Source of the DNA: Magicicada septendecula | Taxonomy: Eukaryota; Arthropoda; Insecta; Hemiptera; Cicadidae | Reading direction: 5' to 3' | DNA: 64,000 nucleotides | NCBI GenBank assembly: GCA_034769895.1 | Contig: JAWRYS010001461.1 | Span: forward strand, 806,001-870,000 | Shown here: positions 1 to 13,866 of the stretch, piece after piece | Layout of the letters: every line of letters starts with the position of its first letter | How positions within the stretch are numbered: the first letter of the stretch is position 1 | The notes under the pieces: model-generated | What the model was told of the DNA's origin: nothing | The model's input: only the letters and a program-made list of their open reading frames with translations | Database searches by the model: none | Position numbers and translations under genes: made by a program

Positions 1-540
1 TGGGAGAACCAACATAGGATAGGTGTTTTCTTCGATGGGGTCCTTTGGGGTCTTCCACATCTCCTCCTAAACCACTGGACAGATTTCAACCAAACTTGCA
101 CAAATATTTTACGCGACGGGAGAACCAACATATGATAGGTATTTTTTCGATAGGGTCCTTTGGGGGGTTCTTTGGGGTCTACCACATCTCCTCCTAAACC
201 ACTGGACCGATTTCAACCAAAATTGGCACAAATATTTTACGCAATGGGAGAACCAACATAGGATAGGTGTTTTCTTCGATGGGGTCCTTTGGGGTCTTCC
301 ACATCTCCTCCTAAACCACTGGACAGATTTCAACCAAACTTGCACAAATATTTTACGCGACGGGAGAACCAACATAGGATAGGTGTTTTTTCGATACGAT
401 CCTTCGGGGTCCTCCACATCTCCTCCTAAACCACTGGACCAATTTCAACCAAACTTGCACAAATATTTTACGTAACGGGAGAACCAACATAGGACAAGTG
501 TTTTTTTGATACGCTCCTTTGGGGGTCCTTTGGGTCTTAA
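1..540. repeat. Minisatellite, units of about 116-128 bp
   Basis: About four and a half tandem units; the phrase GGGAGAACCAACAT recurs near positions 2, 118, 246, 362 and 478. Each unit also holds a run of the type CCACTGGACCGATTTCAACC. The array is cut by the window edge. Small open frames here are repeat translations, not genes. Confidence 0.9.
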
Positions 541-544
541 AAAA

Positions 545-735
545 CTATTAGATCTGGTTACTATGGCAACCCAATAGAATAGATTCTGGTTACCATAGCA
601 TCGGTGGAAGTCTCCCGCGTAGAAAATAACGCGGGAGTCGTCAGACGGGCCTTCCCCGGAGTTCATCCACGGAACCTGGGGAGTCTTAGGTCGGATCCCG
701 CGAAAGACGGCGGGGCCAGAGTCCACGGTTTTTAT
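545..735. other. GC-rich block with stem-loops next to the minisatellite
   Basis: The base composition is clearly richer in G+C than the surroundings. It contains a 9-bp hairpin at 612-637 (CTCCCGCGT against ACGCGGGAG) and two related GGTTAC(T/C)ATGG-type repeats. It may be the end of the same mobile repeat as the flanking minisatellite. No coding sequence is evident. Confidence 0.5.
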
Positions 736-3554
736 AAATAAAGATATAGGTTATGATATCAAAGGTGGTGTATGCATCTTAAGAAACGTCTTAATAGTGT
801 GTGAATTCAGAGTTGTTTCAGTTTGAATTTATAAGTGGATAAGTTAAGATCGAAGTAAGCTATAAGTGAGTATAAAAAACAAAGTTTTGATAGCGAATGT
901 ACTCAGATCATAGTGTTGAGACAATATAAATGCACATGCTTGAGTTTGAATTTAAAAATTGATAAGCTGAAATCTATAGAGGTATTGTATTGTTAGAATA
1001 AGTTTAGGAGACAATAATTTAACAAATGCCTTATTTCAACAATAACACAATGAATTATAAAACGACAGTTAAATACGCAGCGCGTGCAAGTACTGTAGAC
1101 ATTTTATTGAAAACTAATTTAGCTGTTCGCCCTCTCCCAGAGTTAGAAATCGAGCAGGAGCATCACGCGCAACAGAATTCTTCTCCAGATATAAGAATAC
1201 AGTTTATGACATGTTCTTAAACAGGTGCGCTACAGAGTATTCCTCCAGTGAGAATGCGAACGTAACAATATAAGGAAGATTATACAATATACAAGTAATA
1301 TAACGTTAGAACAAGAATAGGTGCCTATGAGCCTATGAATAAATTATGAACGCGAGGAACGCTGGGTAAATCGGCTAGATATATATTATAACATCATCAA
1401 ATTCAGATAAATTTTGATAACAATAAGTATGTATAAAAAATGCTAAATGATATTATGTCTGAATAAATAAATTATGTGGATAGTGAAAAATAAATAAAAG
1501 GTAATTAATATGGAAGGAGGAGGTGTAATAAACTGAAAGTGATCAATAAAGAAACTAAAATAATAGACTGACAGACAAACGACATTGACCCAACCCCAGA
1601 GATTGGCCAGTTAAGAAATCAAAATAAAGAAAACAAGATGAAGGAAGGAGAAGAAGAATGAAAACCAGGAGAGAACAAACCCATGAGGAAGAAAACAAGA
1701 TGAAACGCATCAAGAAAACTAGACAAGTAATGAAAAATAGAGAAGGGAGAAATAGTGTAACCCATAATAATAAAGACAATGAAATTCGGTTAAGAACCAA
1801 AACTATTAATGAATGTTAGTATTGATAAAATGACCACTATGAACCGTCAGTAATATGAAACAGTGTATAAAAATACACTAACCAAAAGAGTTAGGGATAT
1901 ATGTAATTTGTTAACTAAGAAAGACACAATATTAATAATGTTATATAGATAGTGTGTAGAGAAAGAGAATAAAATGATGAGAAATAAATGGAAGTTGAAT
2001 TAGTGAAAGTGATTTATACTAGAATGATATAATACTAAAGAAACACTAAATAATTTAAGAAAGTGCTAGTGAACAATAAATACAAACATTGTCTATCATA
2101 TAAATAGTAAGAGGAGAGTAGGCTAAGGTAAAGACTTAGTAAAATTGCTCATGTTTTAGTTTTAAGAGTGAACAATAACATTTAACAAGTTGCAATGAAT
2201 AGTATTTAGGATAGAACATTTAATCAGTGAATAATGAACACTAAGTAGTGATATTCACTGTAATGACTAGTAAATAATATTGTTAGAACTTAAAAATGTA
2301 TTGTAAAAGTCTAAAGGTGTGTTTCACAAAGAAAAGTAATTAGATGGTGTTAACATGGCAGGGAGAGAAAAAAGCATTAGAAAATAAGTTTGTGTTAACA
2401 TTAATTTAATACCCATGTTATAAGGGGAGTTTAATGGAAAAAGTTTAATAGAGGTGAGATTGTTTAGCACCAGAACCACAAATAAGAAATAATGAATATA
2501 TAAACTGCTAGTTATGAAATGGATATGGCTGTAAGAGTTATACAGACCATAAGCCTAGATGTTTTATTTTATATTAGAAATGAATAGCAAATAATTAGCA
2601 AGTAAGATTGAATAACACAGTTGTTACTAATTAAAACACATCCAGATACATTAAACATAATTACAAATGCAAAATAACAATTTGGGACTAATGAAATATG
2701 TTGGGTATGAAGCCACAAAAATCCAGTAATAGCTACTTAAATGTGAAACACGCCTAACGGTCAAACATAAACAATTACTGATTGTCCAAAAATCACCATG
2801 TAATGGACAAATCCAAGGTGACTAATTCATCAAGGATGAATAGTAGTTATTATTAAAAACCAGATATTAAATTAAGGAATTATATAAATAAAGAAATGTG
2901 ATTAGTAAGTACGGAATTAATTTTAAACTTAGAAAACTTGATAAAACCCACTATTGTGGGGTACCAAAATAATCTTTGTGAGAAAATGTAAATGACAGTG
3001 CATTTAGATAATAACTCAGAAAGAAGATAAGAGGAGGAAGAAAGTCCGAAGATATGAGAAGATTTGAAAGAAATTCGAAAATTGATAACAATGTACTGAT
3101 TTTGACTTTTAACAAGGTACTGAATACCACTAAATCATTTTTATTCTCTTACAAGGATTGATCCATAAATTTATATCACTGAAAAACTTGTTAACTATAC
3201 AACTAACCTCATATTTATGTACGAATTATAAACATCTTGTATGACACTTAAACAAAACAATTACCACTACACATTATCCTACATAAGGAAAAAACATTGT
3301 AAGGTTGTGTATTTTTAATGTTGTAACTGCATCTGAACCTTTTAACGTGATCCAAACAACCCACAAACATCGACCAAAATATTTGTTAATCGGCGAAATA
3401 TAACGCGATTACTGTTTATTGGTATTCAAAAGTCGATCGTTTAACCTTGAGTAAGAGTCTTATAAAGAATTATCCGGTGCAGAATTGTATATGAAAAATT
3501 AATTACAACTTGTGTCTATAAAATATTAACTTCAAATTAATAATAAATTTATAC
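736..3554. other. AT-rich non-coding DNA, nothing recognised
   Basis: Very AT-rich sequence with many stops in all frames. No gene, RNA or transposon end was recognised. If the striatin assignment is right this is intron or flank. Confidence 0.6.
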
Positions 3555-3790
3555 TGTGTGTGTTAAATCGTGTCTTATTTCCATTAGCAAAGTGTATGTT
3601 TAAAAATATAATGTATAGCGAAGGTTTCCAAGGCGACGTCTAGCGCTCAGGTAGCGAATCCTACAACTGCTATCTCGATTGACACAAAATCGAGAAAAGG
3701 CGGGACGGATTGCATTCGTCTCGTTCAAATAGAACGTTGATAAGTAAACCATTTTAATTGTTTTATATAAACAATTTGGCGCCACCCGGA
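3555..3790 (+). mobile_element. Possible fossil LTR end with primer-site-like sequence
   Basis: A block of about 220 bp starting TGTG and ending ATATAAACA is followed closely by TGGCGCCACCCGGAG, which resembles the primer-binding site just inside the LTR of some LTR retrotransposons. No protein domains are readable next to it. It would be a solo or truncated fossil. The match rests on this short sequence only. Confidence 0.25.
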
Positions 3791-4000
3791 GATTATCCAC
3801 TACGTTTGAACCTCAAATCGGGAACCACGATACCTGGTCCCCCAGTACGTTCGCTACGGGCCCAAACATCGTGAAGTACATCACCGTGCGAGGACACAGT
3901 GGTAAGAAACACAGACACACTTTTACACTTAGACACACTGTTATATTTTACAGAGGTATACGAGAGGACACGAGACACGAGTTTGGTTATAATATAGATA

Positions 4001-4542
4001 TCTATATAACCCAAATACCACTGACTGACTCACTGATCATGATATCTCTGAAACCACTAAATGGATATCAATGAAACTTTGAACATAGCTTCATCATAGG
4101 TCTTAGGTGCTCACTAAGAAACGGTTTTAAAAAATTTCACTCCTAAGGGGCAAAAAACCAAATACTGAAATTTATCGCGGGAATTGCTTACTTTGTAAAT
4201 GAAGTGGTTGACATCTCAGTTTACTGGAAACCCCGAATACATTTAGTCCTGAGTTTTTAATCATTGTTTTAAATTGAAAAAAACTTCGTTGTTCGCAGGT
4301 TCTTATAGTCGAGAAAATTTCGAAGTTCAATTAATTAATAAATGTATGTCCTTTTTTTCTCGGAAACGGTTCTAACGATTTTCTCGAAATAAATAATAAA
4401 TAGCTGTTGCTATGAATGTAAATAAACAAACTAAGAGTTGAGAATTTGTACAATCTATCTAATCCTATACTATTAAGCAAGCAATAATTGTACAATTACG
4501 TACAACGTGAAACTCCGTAGCGAAGCACTGGTATTTTGCTAG
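4001..4542 (+). mobile_element. Non-autonomous canonical Helitron
   Basis: Starts TCTATATAACCC directly after an A and ends TATTTTGCTAG directly before a T, the A|T insertion rule of canonical Helitrons. About 10 bases before the end is a decayed hairpin (CCGTAGCGAAGCACTGG; the family form is a GAA-loop hairpin). The interior includes a CACTGACTGACTCACTGATCA run common in arthropod Helitrons. No Rep/helicase is encoded at 542 bp. Confidence 0.72.
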
Positions 4543-4543
4543 T

Positions 4544-7500
4544 TCAATATAAATTACATTAAATAACAAGAAAATTCAAATGAAAATAATTAAATATCGA
4601 AGTAAAATACCACCATAAAAGGAAAGAGTAAAGTTAAATAATCACAATGCAACAAAAATGTATCAAGGAAAATAAATTCTAAACAACTAAGATAAAATAA
4701 GGTAATACCCAGGTAGGATAGGAGTAGATAAAGAAGATACCCCGAATAAACCAACGGACATGATAAAACCAGATTACCTTGGAGAACCCAATAAGGAAGA
4801 AGTGTGAAGAAACGAAAAGGTAGGATGGGAGGACTACAAGCTATACACAAGGAAAACCTATTACAAAGAATGACAAACCCCGAAAAAGATTTAAAATCAC
4901 CAAAGAAAGTATAACACCCAAAACCTCATATAAAAATGTAAAATAGTTATAAACAAAAGTGTTTAGGGTTGTAAGTAGAAATGCACCCACTAAAGTTATT
5001 ATGTAATGAAATAGACAAATCTTCATAATCCCTTATAATTAAGATTTTGGTCTTGGAATATTGTAAAACTCAAGTATAATTAATATCCAAAAGTATAACT
5101 GAACCAGTGCAAGTTATTTCAATATATTCAATAAACTTCAAGTAAAAGTGTAACTGATGCTTCAACTAAGTACCATTAAACAACTTTAATGTTTTCTATA
5201 AATACAGAGATAAAATGTTATGAAGTATTCTTATGAAAACATTACTAATGTTTCAAAGAAGATGCCACTTTTTATCAAAAAACATTCTTTAAATGTGAAT
5301 GATAAAGAGAGCAGGTGGGGAATAAATACAGTGACAGGGGATTAAAAAGTAATACTAAGATATAAACAGAAAGGACTGCAACCAAATTAAATTTAAGAAA
5401 AATAAAGATACATGGCGTATTGTGTTTGTGTTAAAGCCTATGAACTCCATATTTCAAGGTGTTCAAGGTGGTGTATAGAATAAGATTTATTATTATTATA
5501 AAAACATTTATTATATCTCACAGGGTTAATACAGACTAAAATGTCTCAGTATGAATACCATACTATTTTATAAAATGTTTGTTATGTGTTACTAGTAATA
5601 GTTAAAACTAAAATGTCTGACTTTAAAGACCAATAGTTAATTTTAAATATTGTTTTTGTATTATGAGCATGAATACGATGCTACATGTTCTAATAGTTAT
5701 TTAAGGAGATTTTATTTAATATTATATTAACTTCAGAAAGTCAGAAGGGGTATAGACTTAGTATTATTCAAAAAACAGTATATGTAAAACCAGAAAATCT
5801 ACGCCAAATAGTAAATTTCAATAACATTATAATTGAGTAATTGAGTTAAATAAACCAAGTAAATTGATGAGATTTATATAAGGTGAATTAATCACCAAAT
5901 ACTATAACTAAAACTATACTTTAAAAGGATAAGATAAAAAGATGTATAAAATTATTAAAAAATGTTGCAAATGTAATATATAACAATTTCAGAGGGGAAT
6001 CATAAATTCATTAATTATATTTAAAAGGATGATCAATGGATAAATTTGCAAGAAATTAAGGAAAGTTAAACATTTATGTCAATCGGAGAGTTATTATAAT
6101 CATAATTATAACACATAAGATGGCTAAATTTTGGACAAGGACAGGAAACAGAATATTGAGCGTACTTTTCCAAAATGACAGAAATATAGCAATTTTGATA
6201 AAAAACTTTATAAAGATGGATTATTGTATATCAAATTAAGCAGAAGGAGTTAAAGAAACCGATTATGTATTTATTATTACATGAAATTAATTAATAACCA
6301 AAATATATTCTGTGATATAATGTACTTTAATTACATGGATCGGAAGTGAATAAAAATTGAAACAATACTTTTCTAATATGAAATCGGCTAAGAGATTTCA
6401 GAAACGAAGGAAGTAAAACAGTTCTTAATTAACATTCGAAGTGTACGGTTGAATTAAGCTCGCGCTAATAACACATATAACAAAACCAAAAATGGCGAAT
6501 AAAAAATGAGCATAGCCTACAATAAAAAACCAGGAGTTACAGAAATTTTACCTTAAACCTAAATGCAGTGAACACGACCACTACAAACATTGAAAACAAT
6601 TAATATTGAACCGAATACAAGTGAAATAAGGAAATAAAACTATAAAACACTAATTATTCATGACCAAACGAACTTCACAATTTTCGACACACACATAGAC
6701 AGAAGTGAATACACCTAATCCAAAACATTTAATCGAAGTGAACACAGAACACTTAACCGGGACAACCCAAACAACACCAGAGACATTATTCACTATGCGG
6801 AGACAAGGAAGCAGTTGAGAAGGCATCTTTATTAACAGAAAAATCCAGCTACACCATTCCTGTTTATCTTCAGCAGCGAACAAGCGGCCATTTTGGAACT
6901 CCCATCATGCCTAGCGCCTACGTCAAATAGTATTCAACAAGTCATTTGGTATAAACTCTTACTTAATAAACACAATATATTATTATCAAAATGTGTATTT
7001 TCTAACTATTAAGATATTTTATTGTGAATGTTATACTTTCTATACTTGCCCCTTCTCTGACTATTAATTATAACCGTTAAAAGAAACCTTTCGAAAATAT
7101 TTATATGAAATAACAGAAGTATTAACAATCGATTGCCCCTGTGAAAGAGTCGAGCTATATATGATAATCGATTTTCAATCGATCTTTTGAATAATTGTCA
7201 ATAAAAAACATAATAATTCAACAATTTGGTTTTAAATTTATTTCTCAATTTTATAAAAGAGTTTTAGTTAACAACAGGACTAACAGAAAGGCGACCGTTA
7301 CTCAATGGAAGGTAATATATACGGAGGAAAAGAAATATCGCCAATCGATTAGTGAATTGAGACAATCCTGTTAACTGGAATTTAGTTACAGAAAACCATA
7401 AGCTAGATTACTGACACAAATAACTCCAACAAACTTAAAATTTCAACACTACACCCTTACAAGAATTATTTATTAAATTATTGAACAATAAAACAAACAT

Positions 7501-7839
7501 TAAAATTTTTTTTGGAACTTTTTAAAATAAAAAAATATATAAATATAACATTTTTTTATATTTTTTATTTGCTTGGGTTACAAATTGACGCATCCAACGT
7601 GCAGCATAATAACTCGTCTCGTATTTATTTGTTGGGTAACAATATGTGCGTTGTAAATATATTTATTGTACTTAATTTGAAAGTTGATTATTATTGGTTC
7701 CACAGAAACATTATATAAAATTTAAACAAATTTAATGCTAGAAAAAGAGACTAGCAATTTTACCCATGAATATTTTATAAGTTAATTATTTTTACAGAGA
7801 AATTAGAATAAATTAAAAAAATGAACTGTGCCATCATCT
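4544..7839. other. AT-rich non-coding DNA
   Basis: No gene or transposon recognised. The only spot worth marking is around 6832-6930, where a GGCCATTTT-containing stretch of more balanced composition could be a minor promoter or first exon (see findings). Confidence 0.55.
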
Positions 7840-7883
7840 CCCCCCCCCCCAACACACACACACACACACGCACGCACACACAC
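7840..7883. repeat. Poly-C followed by (AC)n microsatellite
   Basis: A run of about 11 C is followed by about 30 bases of AC/GC-AC dinucleotides. Confidence 0.95.
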
Positions 7884-9111
7884 TTGTTACAAATGTCAAC
7901 GTAATTAACAAAATTACTGCATAGCCTTGAAAACTTTGTCAAAATTTATAATATAAGGCATTCATGCAGAACTCACTGAAATTATTATAGTATTCATTAT
8001 TGTTGTTCTCAACACAATTTGTTATAAATAAAACACTTTGTGGATGGGAAGTACTATACCAATACTGCATTGGTATGGAGTATATTTGCACTGCAGTTGC
8101 ACATTATTTACAATTTAAAATAAATTTAATTTTTATACTGACAGTGTTCAAATATTATACCTATTTCAAACTATACAAACAGGAATTAAAAATTAAAAAA
8201 GTAAATTAAAATAAACAATCATAAGAATCTTCCTGTTGCAACTTGTATAAGTATTGCAATCCAAAAAATAATAATGTATCATACGAATGACATCCACATG
8301 ACAATATAATACCTTCACAGACTCAGTGAAAATAATAATGCAAAGACATGACACAACACAAAAGGCAGGGGAGGAGATGAATCCATGGATACCCAAATAT
8401 TGCAATGAGTGAGTCATTCAACTTCCTCTCTTCCAATTCTGACCTTGGAGTGATGTGTTGATGCCACTACTGCTCACATACAGGGAGCAGACCCTTCTGC
8501 ACACACATGCACACATGCACATTCATTATCCTTGACAGTGTGGTTTTCTGACTGAGCATTTCACACTTTCCTTGTTGATTTCTGTTTTATATAACAAATA
8601 ATAATAGAACATTTTACTACACTTAAAATGAGATCCTATTATTTAGAACAATATTATTCACTGCAGCGGTGAAGTTTGGTTTACAGCATTATTTATTTAG
8701 TGGGTTACAAAACAGTCATAAAAACCCATTCACTTTCGGTATCGGATATTGAATCTACTACACCCATGAAACAAATAATTGTAATTGTTGTCTGAATGAA
8801 GCAAGTGACAACTATTTGTCTCTTAAAAAGCTTACATGAAATAAAACAGATTTTGGTCATTTCGAGAACAGTACAATAAAATGAAGATGTGAGATTGGCT
8901 GTTAACCAGATGTATTGTATTGTTGGAATCTAAGTTTTTTTTATAGATTCCACTGATAGTTTGTGTCATGTTACCCTGGATAACTTGATGTGGTCAACCA
9001 TGTTTTGTATTTGTTACAATAATAATGTGCATTGTTAATAAACTTCATTATTATGATTATATTCAAACACTTTTTGCTACAGTCTATTTCTTGATGCATT
9101 TATAATATATT
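7884..9111. other. Non-coding DNA, nothing recognised
   Basis: AT-rich, with short open frames only and no domain similarity that I can see. Confidence 0.55.
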
Positions 9112-9250
9112 TAAAATTTATATTTACTTTACCTCAAGATGTTTTTTCTTTTTTCCCTTATTTGAGACAAGTTTCGGGAAACATATTGTTCCCATTCTCA
9201 GCCTTCTGAAGAAGAAAAAACATCTTGAAGTAAAGTAAATATAAATTTTA
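9112..9250 (-). repeat. Inverted repeat with hammerhead-like core
   Basis: Arms of about 40 bp (9112-9150 and 9211-9250) pair almost perfectly. Between them the minus strand reads CTGAGAA at 9195-9201, a GGGAACA...TGTTTCCC helix, then GAAAC at 9171-9175. This resembles a Penelope terminal-repeat hammerhead, but the first core box departs from CTGANGA, so it is probably decayed. Confidence 0.5.
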
Positions 9251-10045
9251 AATACATTATTATTATGTTATATATTATATTTACCGAGAGTTGTCAGTGC
9301 ATACAAAAAAATGACTGTGACTGGATAAAGTTATTACGAATGAGATTAAGTAAAAGCCAAACATTAGCAAAACACATATTTTGATTCATGCTGTTAACAG
9401 AGAAGTCATAAACTGACTAGAAGGAAAATCAATGCACAACTTAAATGAAATTGTGTAACTTAACTTAAAAGTGAGTTACACAATAGATAACACATAACAA
9501 CAGTACAATAATATACTGGAAATGTTATGAGTATTGCTCACTTATTGGTATTTCGTCATCGGAAGTCTCTCAAAATGTGGTAAATATGAGGTATAAATTA
9601 GGGTTGCAATTGTCTGTTAAACTAAACATGCATGGTAATAGAGTTCAAAGAAAGAGACGATACTGAACATGAAAAACAACAAAGAAAAATTTGATATATT
9701 GTTTGTATGTCTTTTATAATATAATCACTATGTTGTTGAAACAATTAAAATGGTTTTCAAAATAACTTTTTTGGTTTGAAAAAAAATCAGAACACTATGA
9801 TTTTTCTAACAGAAATAATATTGTACATAAACTAAACATTAATACAAAAAAATGTAATAAAAAGAGATTTTTTTTTGGCAACAGTCAACACTTTTCTTGT
9901 GTGTGCTTGCTCATTAGACCTTTATTAATGTTCAGCTTCTGAATCAAGTTTTCCTTTTTGAATGATGATACACTTGTTTGTAACACGTCAAAAGCACTCA
10001 AGCTTAGGAAATGTTAACGATTATTAAAATAAATAACAAAAATCT
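9251..10045. other. Non-coding DNA, nothing recognised
   Basis: AT-rich with several homopolymer runs. No gene recognised. Confidence 0.55.
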
Positions 10046-10353
10046 TAACATGTTGACTGTGGGCCATGGTCTACAGTCACCACCACGTCTGCCACAGCAC
10101 AAGCTGTCCAATGTTATTGCTTCATTGTGCCTAAGTACCTAAGGAACATCATTCACCTTATTGTCAGCAGTCAATGTGTTAAAACCAGTTGTTACCAACC
10201 GTTTTCTTCCCATTGACACAACTGTGTCACATTATCCTGAAAACTTTTACAATTCTGCTTCCGAGTACCTGTGGTATGCGAAATGTTTTAATTTAACCTG
10301 ACCTCAGCTCCTGTGATAAGTGGACTGTGTGTCGTCAACAGTGAATGTGTTAA
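10046..10353. mobile_element. Two adjoining TTAA-type MITE copies
   Basis: A segment opens TTAACATGTTGACTG at 10046 and closes CAGTCAATGTGTTAA near 10168-10182. The next segment closes CAGTGAATGTGTTAA at 10353. The second holds a stretch (GTACCTGTGGTATGCGAAAT) that recurs in opposite orientation in the MITE at 37860-38020. TTAA ends suggest piggyBac-type mobilisation. Confidence 0.55.
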
Positions 10354-10361
10354 TAAACACT

Positions 10362-10410
10362 ACTCTTCTTCATCATCATCTTCTTCTTCTTCTTATTATT
10401 ATTATTATAA
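10362..10410. repeat. CTT/ATT trinucleotide microsatellite
   Basis: CTTCTTC and ATCATC units grade into TCT and ATT trinucleotide runs. Confidence 0.9.
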
Positions 10411-13242
10411 TACACCCGGCTTTAATTTCTGTACAACTGATTATATTTGGAGACAGTAACTGACTCTATCAAAAAAGTCTGAAATAACTATTAGGTTTAA
10501 CAATTATTTAAATTTTGAAGCCTATACACAGTTCTTAACGAATAAAAATGTTTATTTTTTGTTCAGTTCTTCGTATTTTGTTTTCAATTGCCCCACTTGC
10601 CCTACATGTATTAAGATTTTTCAGTGTTAATACATGTACAATGACATCTTAAATTTTTCAGTGTTAAGATATGTACACTGACGCTTGCAATAACTTCGAA
10701 AGTCAAAAGAAAACAGAACAAAAATTAGAAATTTGTTTTTAATCGGGTCCTTCCTACATGTTGACAAGCAGCCAACATGTAAGGTAAACTTCACAATGTG
10801 ATCCTTTATTTTTCATTATCCACTATAGAAATAACTTTGCACCAACATCGATTATTGGTAATCCTCCCTCTTTTTGGCAAAAGCATTGGCATTCACTATT
10901 CGGTAAAAGATAAACAAAACTACAGCTATAAAAAGAATGTAGTAAATGAATAGTGATATAATTTGAAACAAACAATCCAACTGATAACACCTATGACTGA
11001 GCTGATCAACATTTGTGATAAAAAAATAAAAGAACTGAAATTACAACACCAAACTGTGCTGGGGGGAAAAACAAATTAGTTAATGCTTTACGTAATACAG
11101 ACTGTATGACAAAAGAAGATGTGACACAGGTTAGACTTTAAATGAAGAGATTCGGACAGGTATTTTGGAAGGACATTTTAGAGGGAGCCAAATATAGGAA
11201 GTAAAAAATGTTCCACTTTTAAAAAATTCTTTAAAAAAATCCTTCAGAAAAAATTATGGAATAAAAACATTCATGTTAATCACAAAATATCTGTGTGTCT
11301 CAATACCCTCATGCCAGATAAGCAATCACTCTCACATCACTTTCTTAGAAACAATTCAAAAAATGTTCTGTTTAATGAAATAATGTTCCTATCGATAACT
11401 ATTTACTCTTCCCTACTGTCATCGATCATAATAAACACTTTTTGTACACCTTTCTGAAACTCTCCTAATAAAAATGTACTTTTCTTTTTTGAGAAAACTC
11501 CTTAGTTGAACAGAGTATTTTTTTTTAAATACCCCTCTCAAAACAAAAATTAACCAAAGCTGTACTGTGACACAATCCATTTATACTTGCATAGTTCAAG
11601 CTTAAAATGACTGAAGTAAAATAAGCTACAAACTGATTGCCACGACACCATTTATCTACTATTCCCACCTCAATGAACATCCTTTCACTGGATGCAATGC
11701 TTGCAAAACGTGTGGACAATTCTGACAGTTTGAGGTAAGATAGCTTTGGTTTTTAGTTATGAAATTTAACGATTTCCTCTATAATACTCTAACTGGTTTG
11801 TCCCAATATCCTGTTACAAGAGGAAAGGAAATAGCTTTACAGCTTTATTTCTGCTATAATTTGTTGTGTTTTGAACTGCTTTAAATTATTTTATTTACTC
11901 ACAAATCGCTTGGTATATATCTAAAGTGAAAACAACTGATACAGACTTCCAAAATAGTTACAAACACGTTATATATATGACAAATGCTGCTGCGTCGAGT
12001 ATTTACTTTAACTGGCAATATAAAAACAAATGGCTATATTTTTATAAATACACACTCTGACTTTCTAGTTATGATGAAGCAACAGGCTATGTCAAAACTG
12101 AATATAAAAAAATAATTTTCTAGCATTAAAATAATAACTGATACAATTACATATACTCAGAATTAAAATAAATAGAGTGGGGAAATTACTTAGTAACAAA
12201 AAAAATCACTCACGCTAAACAACTTTTAAAAATATTTTACATTCTACTAAACTAATAAAGAAAGCCATTATTATTTTCCAAATTTTCTCTTGATACACTA
12301 GAAACATTTTTTGTAAATTCACTACAAAATTATGACCTCAAAGGTTATTAATTAATTTAATAAATTCTTAAATTTATAGTTCCTTATAGTTGATCTGACA
12401 CTGATCCCCCCCCCCCAAAGTGCTTAAATTGACTACAGTTATGGGGGGTAGCTACAGTTATACAGTAGCTTTTAAATCCTACAGTACGTTAAACCAAGAG
12501 CCACTCTATTGTGACGGCTTGTTATAATCTTGTGACACCCTTGTCCAACATAATCATAATTATTTGGATCAGTTTCTTTTTTCATATTTTTGCTTGTTTT
12601 AAACCATTTTGTTTTTGTTTATCCTTAAAATTCTATTATAAAAATTAATTTAATTACATAATTGTACATAAGAAAATTAATTATGGGAAATAAAAAAATA
12701 AGTATTCAGAAATTATAAAATAAATAAAAGTATTATTATTTAATAAGTAAAAAGTATTTTTCTCTTAATGTTACTTATATTAATACTGACAAATATTTAA
12801 ATAATTTAAAACCAGTAAAAGTAATGTAAAATTTTGGAAAAGAAAAAAACAAAGGTTGAAAAATACAATATGTTACTGTGTGTGTGTGTGTCCCACTTTA
12901 TTAATGAGACGTATTCTTCGTTTCATCAGTATATTAACATTTCAACAGAACAGTACATCTACTGATAATATTATCAACAAAATATTCTCGTGTTACAAGT
13001 TGATTTACTTACATAAAAATACACAATTATTTATTGTCTATTCATTTAATAAATTACATGAAAGACCCTTACAAAAAAATTATGTCAGTATCAGTTATGA
13101 ATTATATAATAGTTATTTTATTACCAATAAAAACTAAGTTTTTTTTTTAATTTCAAGAATACTAAACATTACTTTTTGTTCATTAATGTACCACAAAAAC
13201 TGAATACATTGAAAGGGGATAAACCTACAGTTAATTTTGTTT
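10411..13242. other. Non-coding AT-rich DNA
   Basis: No gene recognised. It holds a short imperfect duplication at about 10610-10690 (TTTTTCAGTGTTAA twice) and a poly-C run near 12405. Confidence 0.5.
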
Positions 13243-13866
13243 ACTTATGTTTAAATGTGACACATATTATGGCTTAAGGTTGTATAGAAGACACTACAGC
13301 CAGTTTTTATTATATAAAGGCTCACAACTCATATTGCAAAACATAAAGATCCGCCATTTCTATACAATTAAATTGTGGCAAAGGTACAAAAAATACAGCT
13401 AAAACACTTTTTTATAATGGAAAAATCTTATTGCTTAGGGGAAAAGTGTAAACAATAATTAGTAAAATAGTTTACCTTTTTCTTGTCCGTCTGGTGGCCT
13501 TTTCTCTATATTTAATTCTACGCGTTTCGGGACATATGCCCCACCATCATTTAAACTTATGTTTAAATGTGACACATATTATGGCTTAAGGTTGTATAGA
13601 AGACACTACAGCCAGTTTTTATTATATAAAGGCTCACAACTCATATTGCAAAACATAAAGATCCGCCATTTCTATACAATTAAATTGTGGCAAAGGTACA
13701 AAAAATACAGCTAAAACACTTTTTTATAATGGAAAAATCTTATTGCTTAGGGGAAAAGTGTAAACAATAATTAGTAAAATAGTTTACCTTTTTCTTGTCC
13801 GTCTGGTGGCCTTTTCTCTATATTTAATTCTACGCGTTTCGGGACATATGCCCCATCATCAGGAAT
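13243..13866 (-). repeat. Tandem pseudo-LTR copies of PLE 1
   Basis: Two head-to-tail copies with a 312-base offset, almost identical from ACTTATGTTTAAATG through GACATATGCCCC. The right copy has an intact hammerhead box. The left copy's junction falls across the first hammerhead box. Confidence 0.9.

Noticed and set aside
1555-1800. Hydrophobic minus-strand frame as a membrane protein
   Set aside because: Low-complexity Leu/Phe-rich translation of A-rich DNA, with no start context, neighbours or known motif; the same applies to 4590-5026.
12856-13137. 93-codon plus-strand frame
   Set aside because: AT-rich composition without recognisable domain; expected by chance in such DNA.
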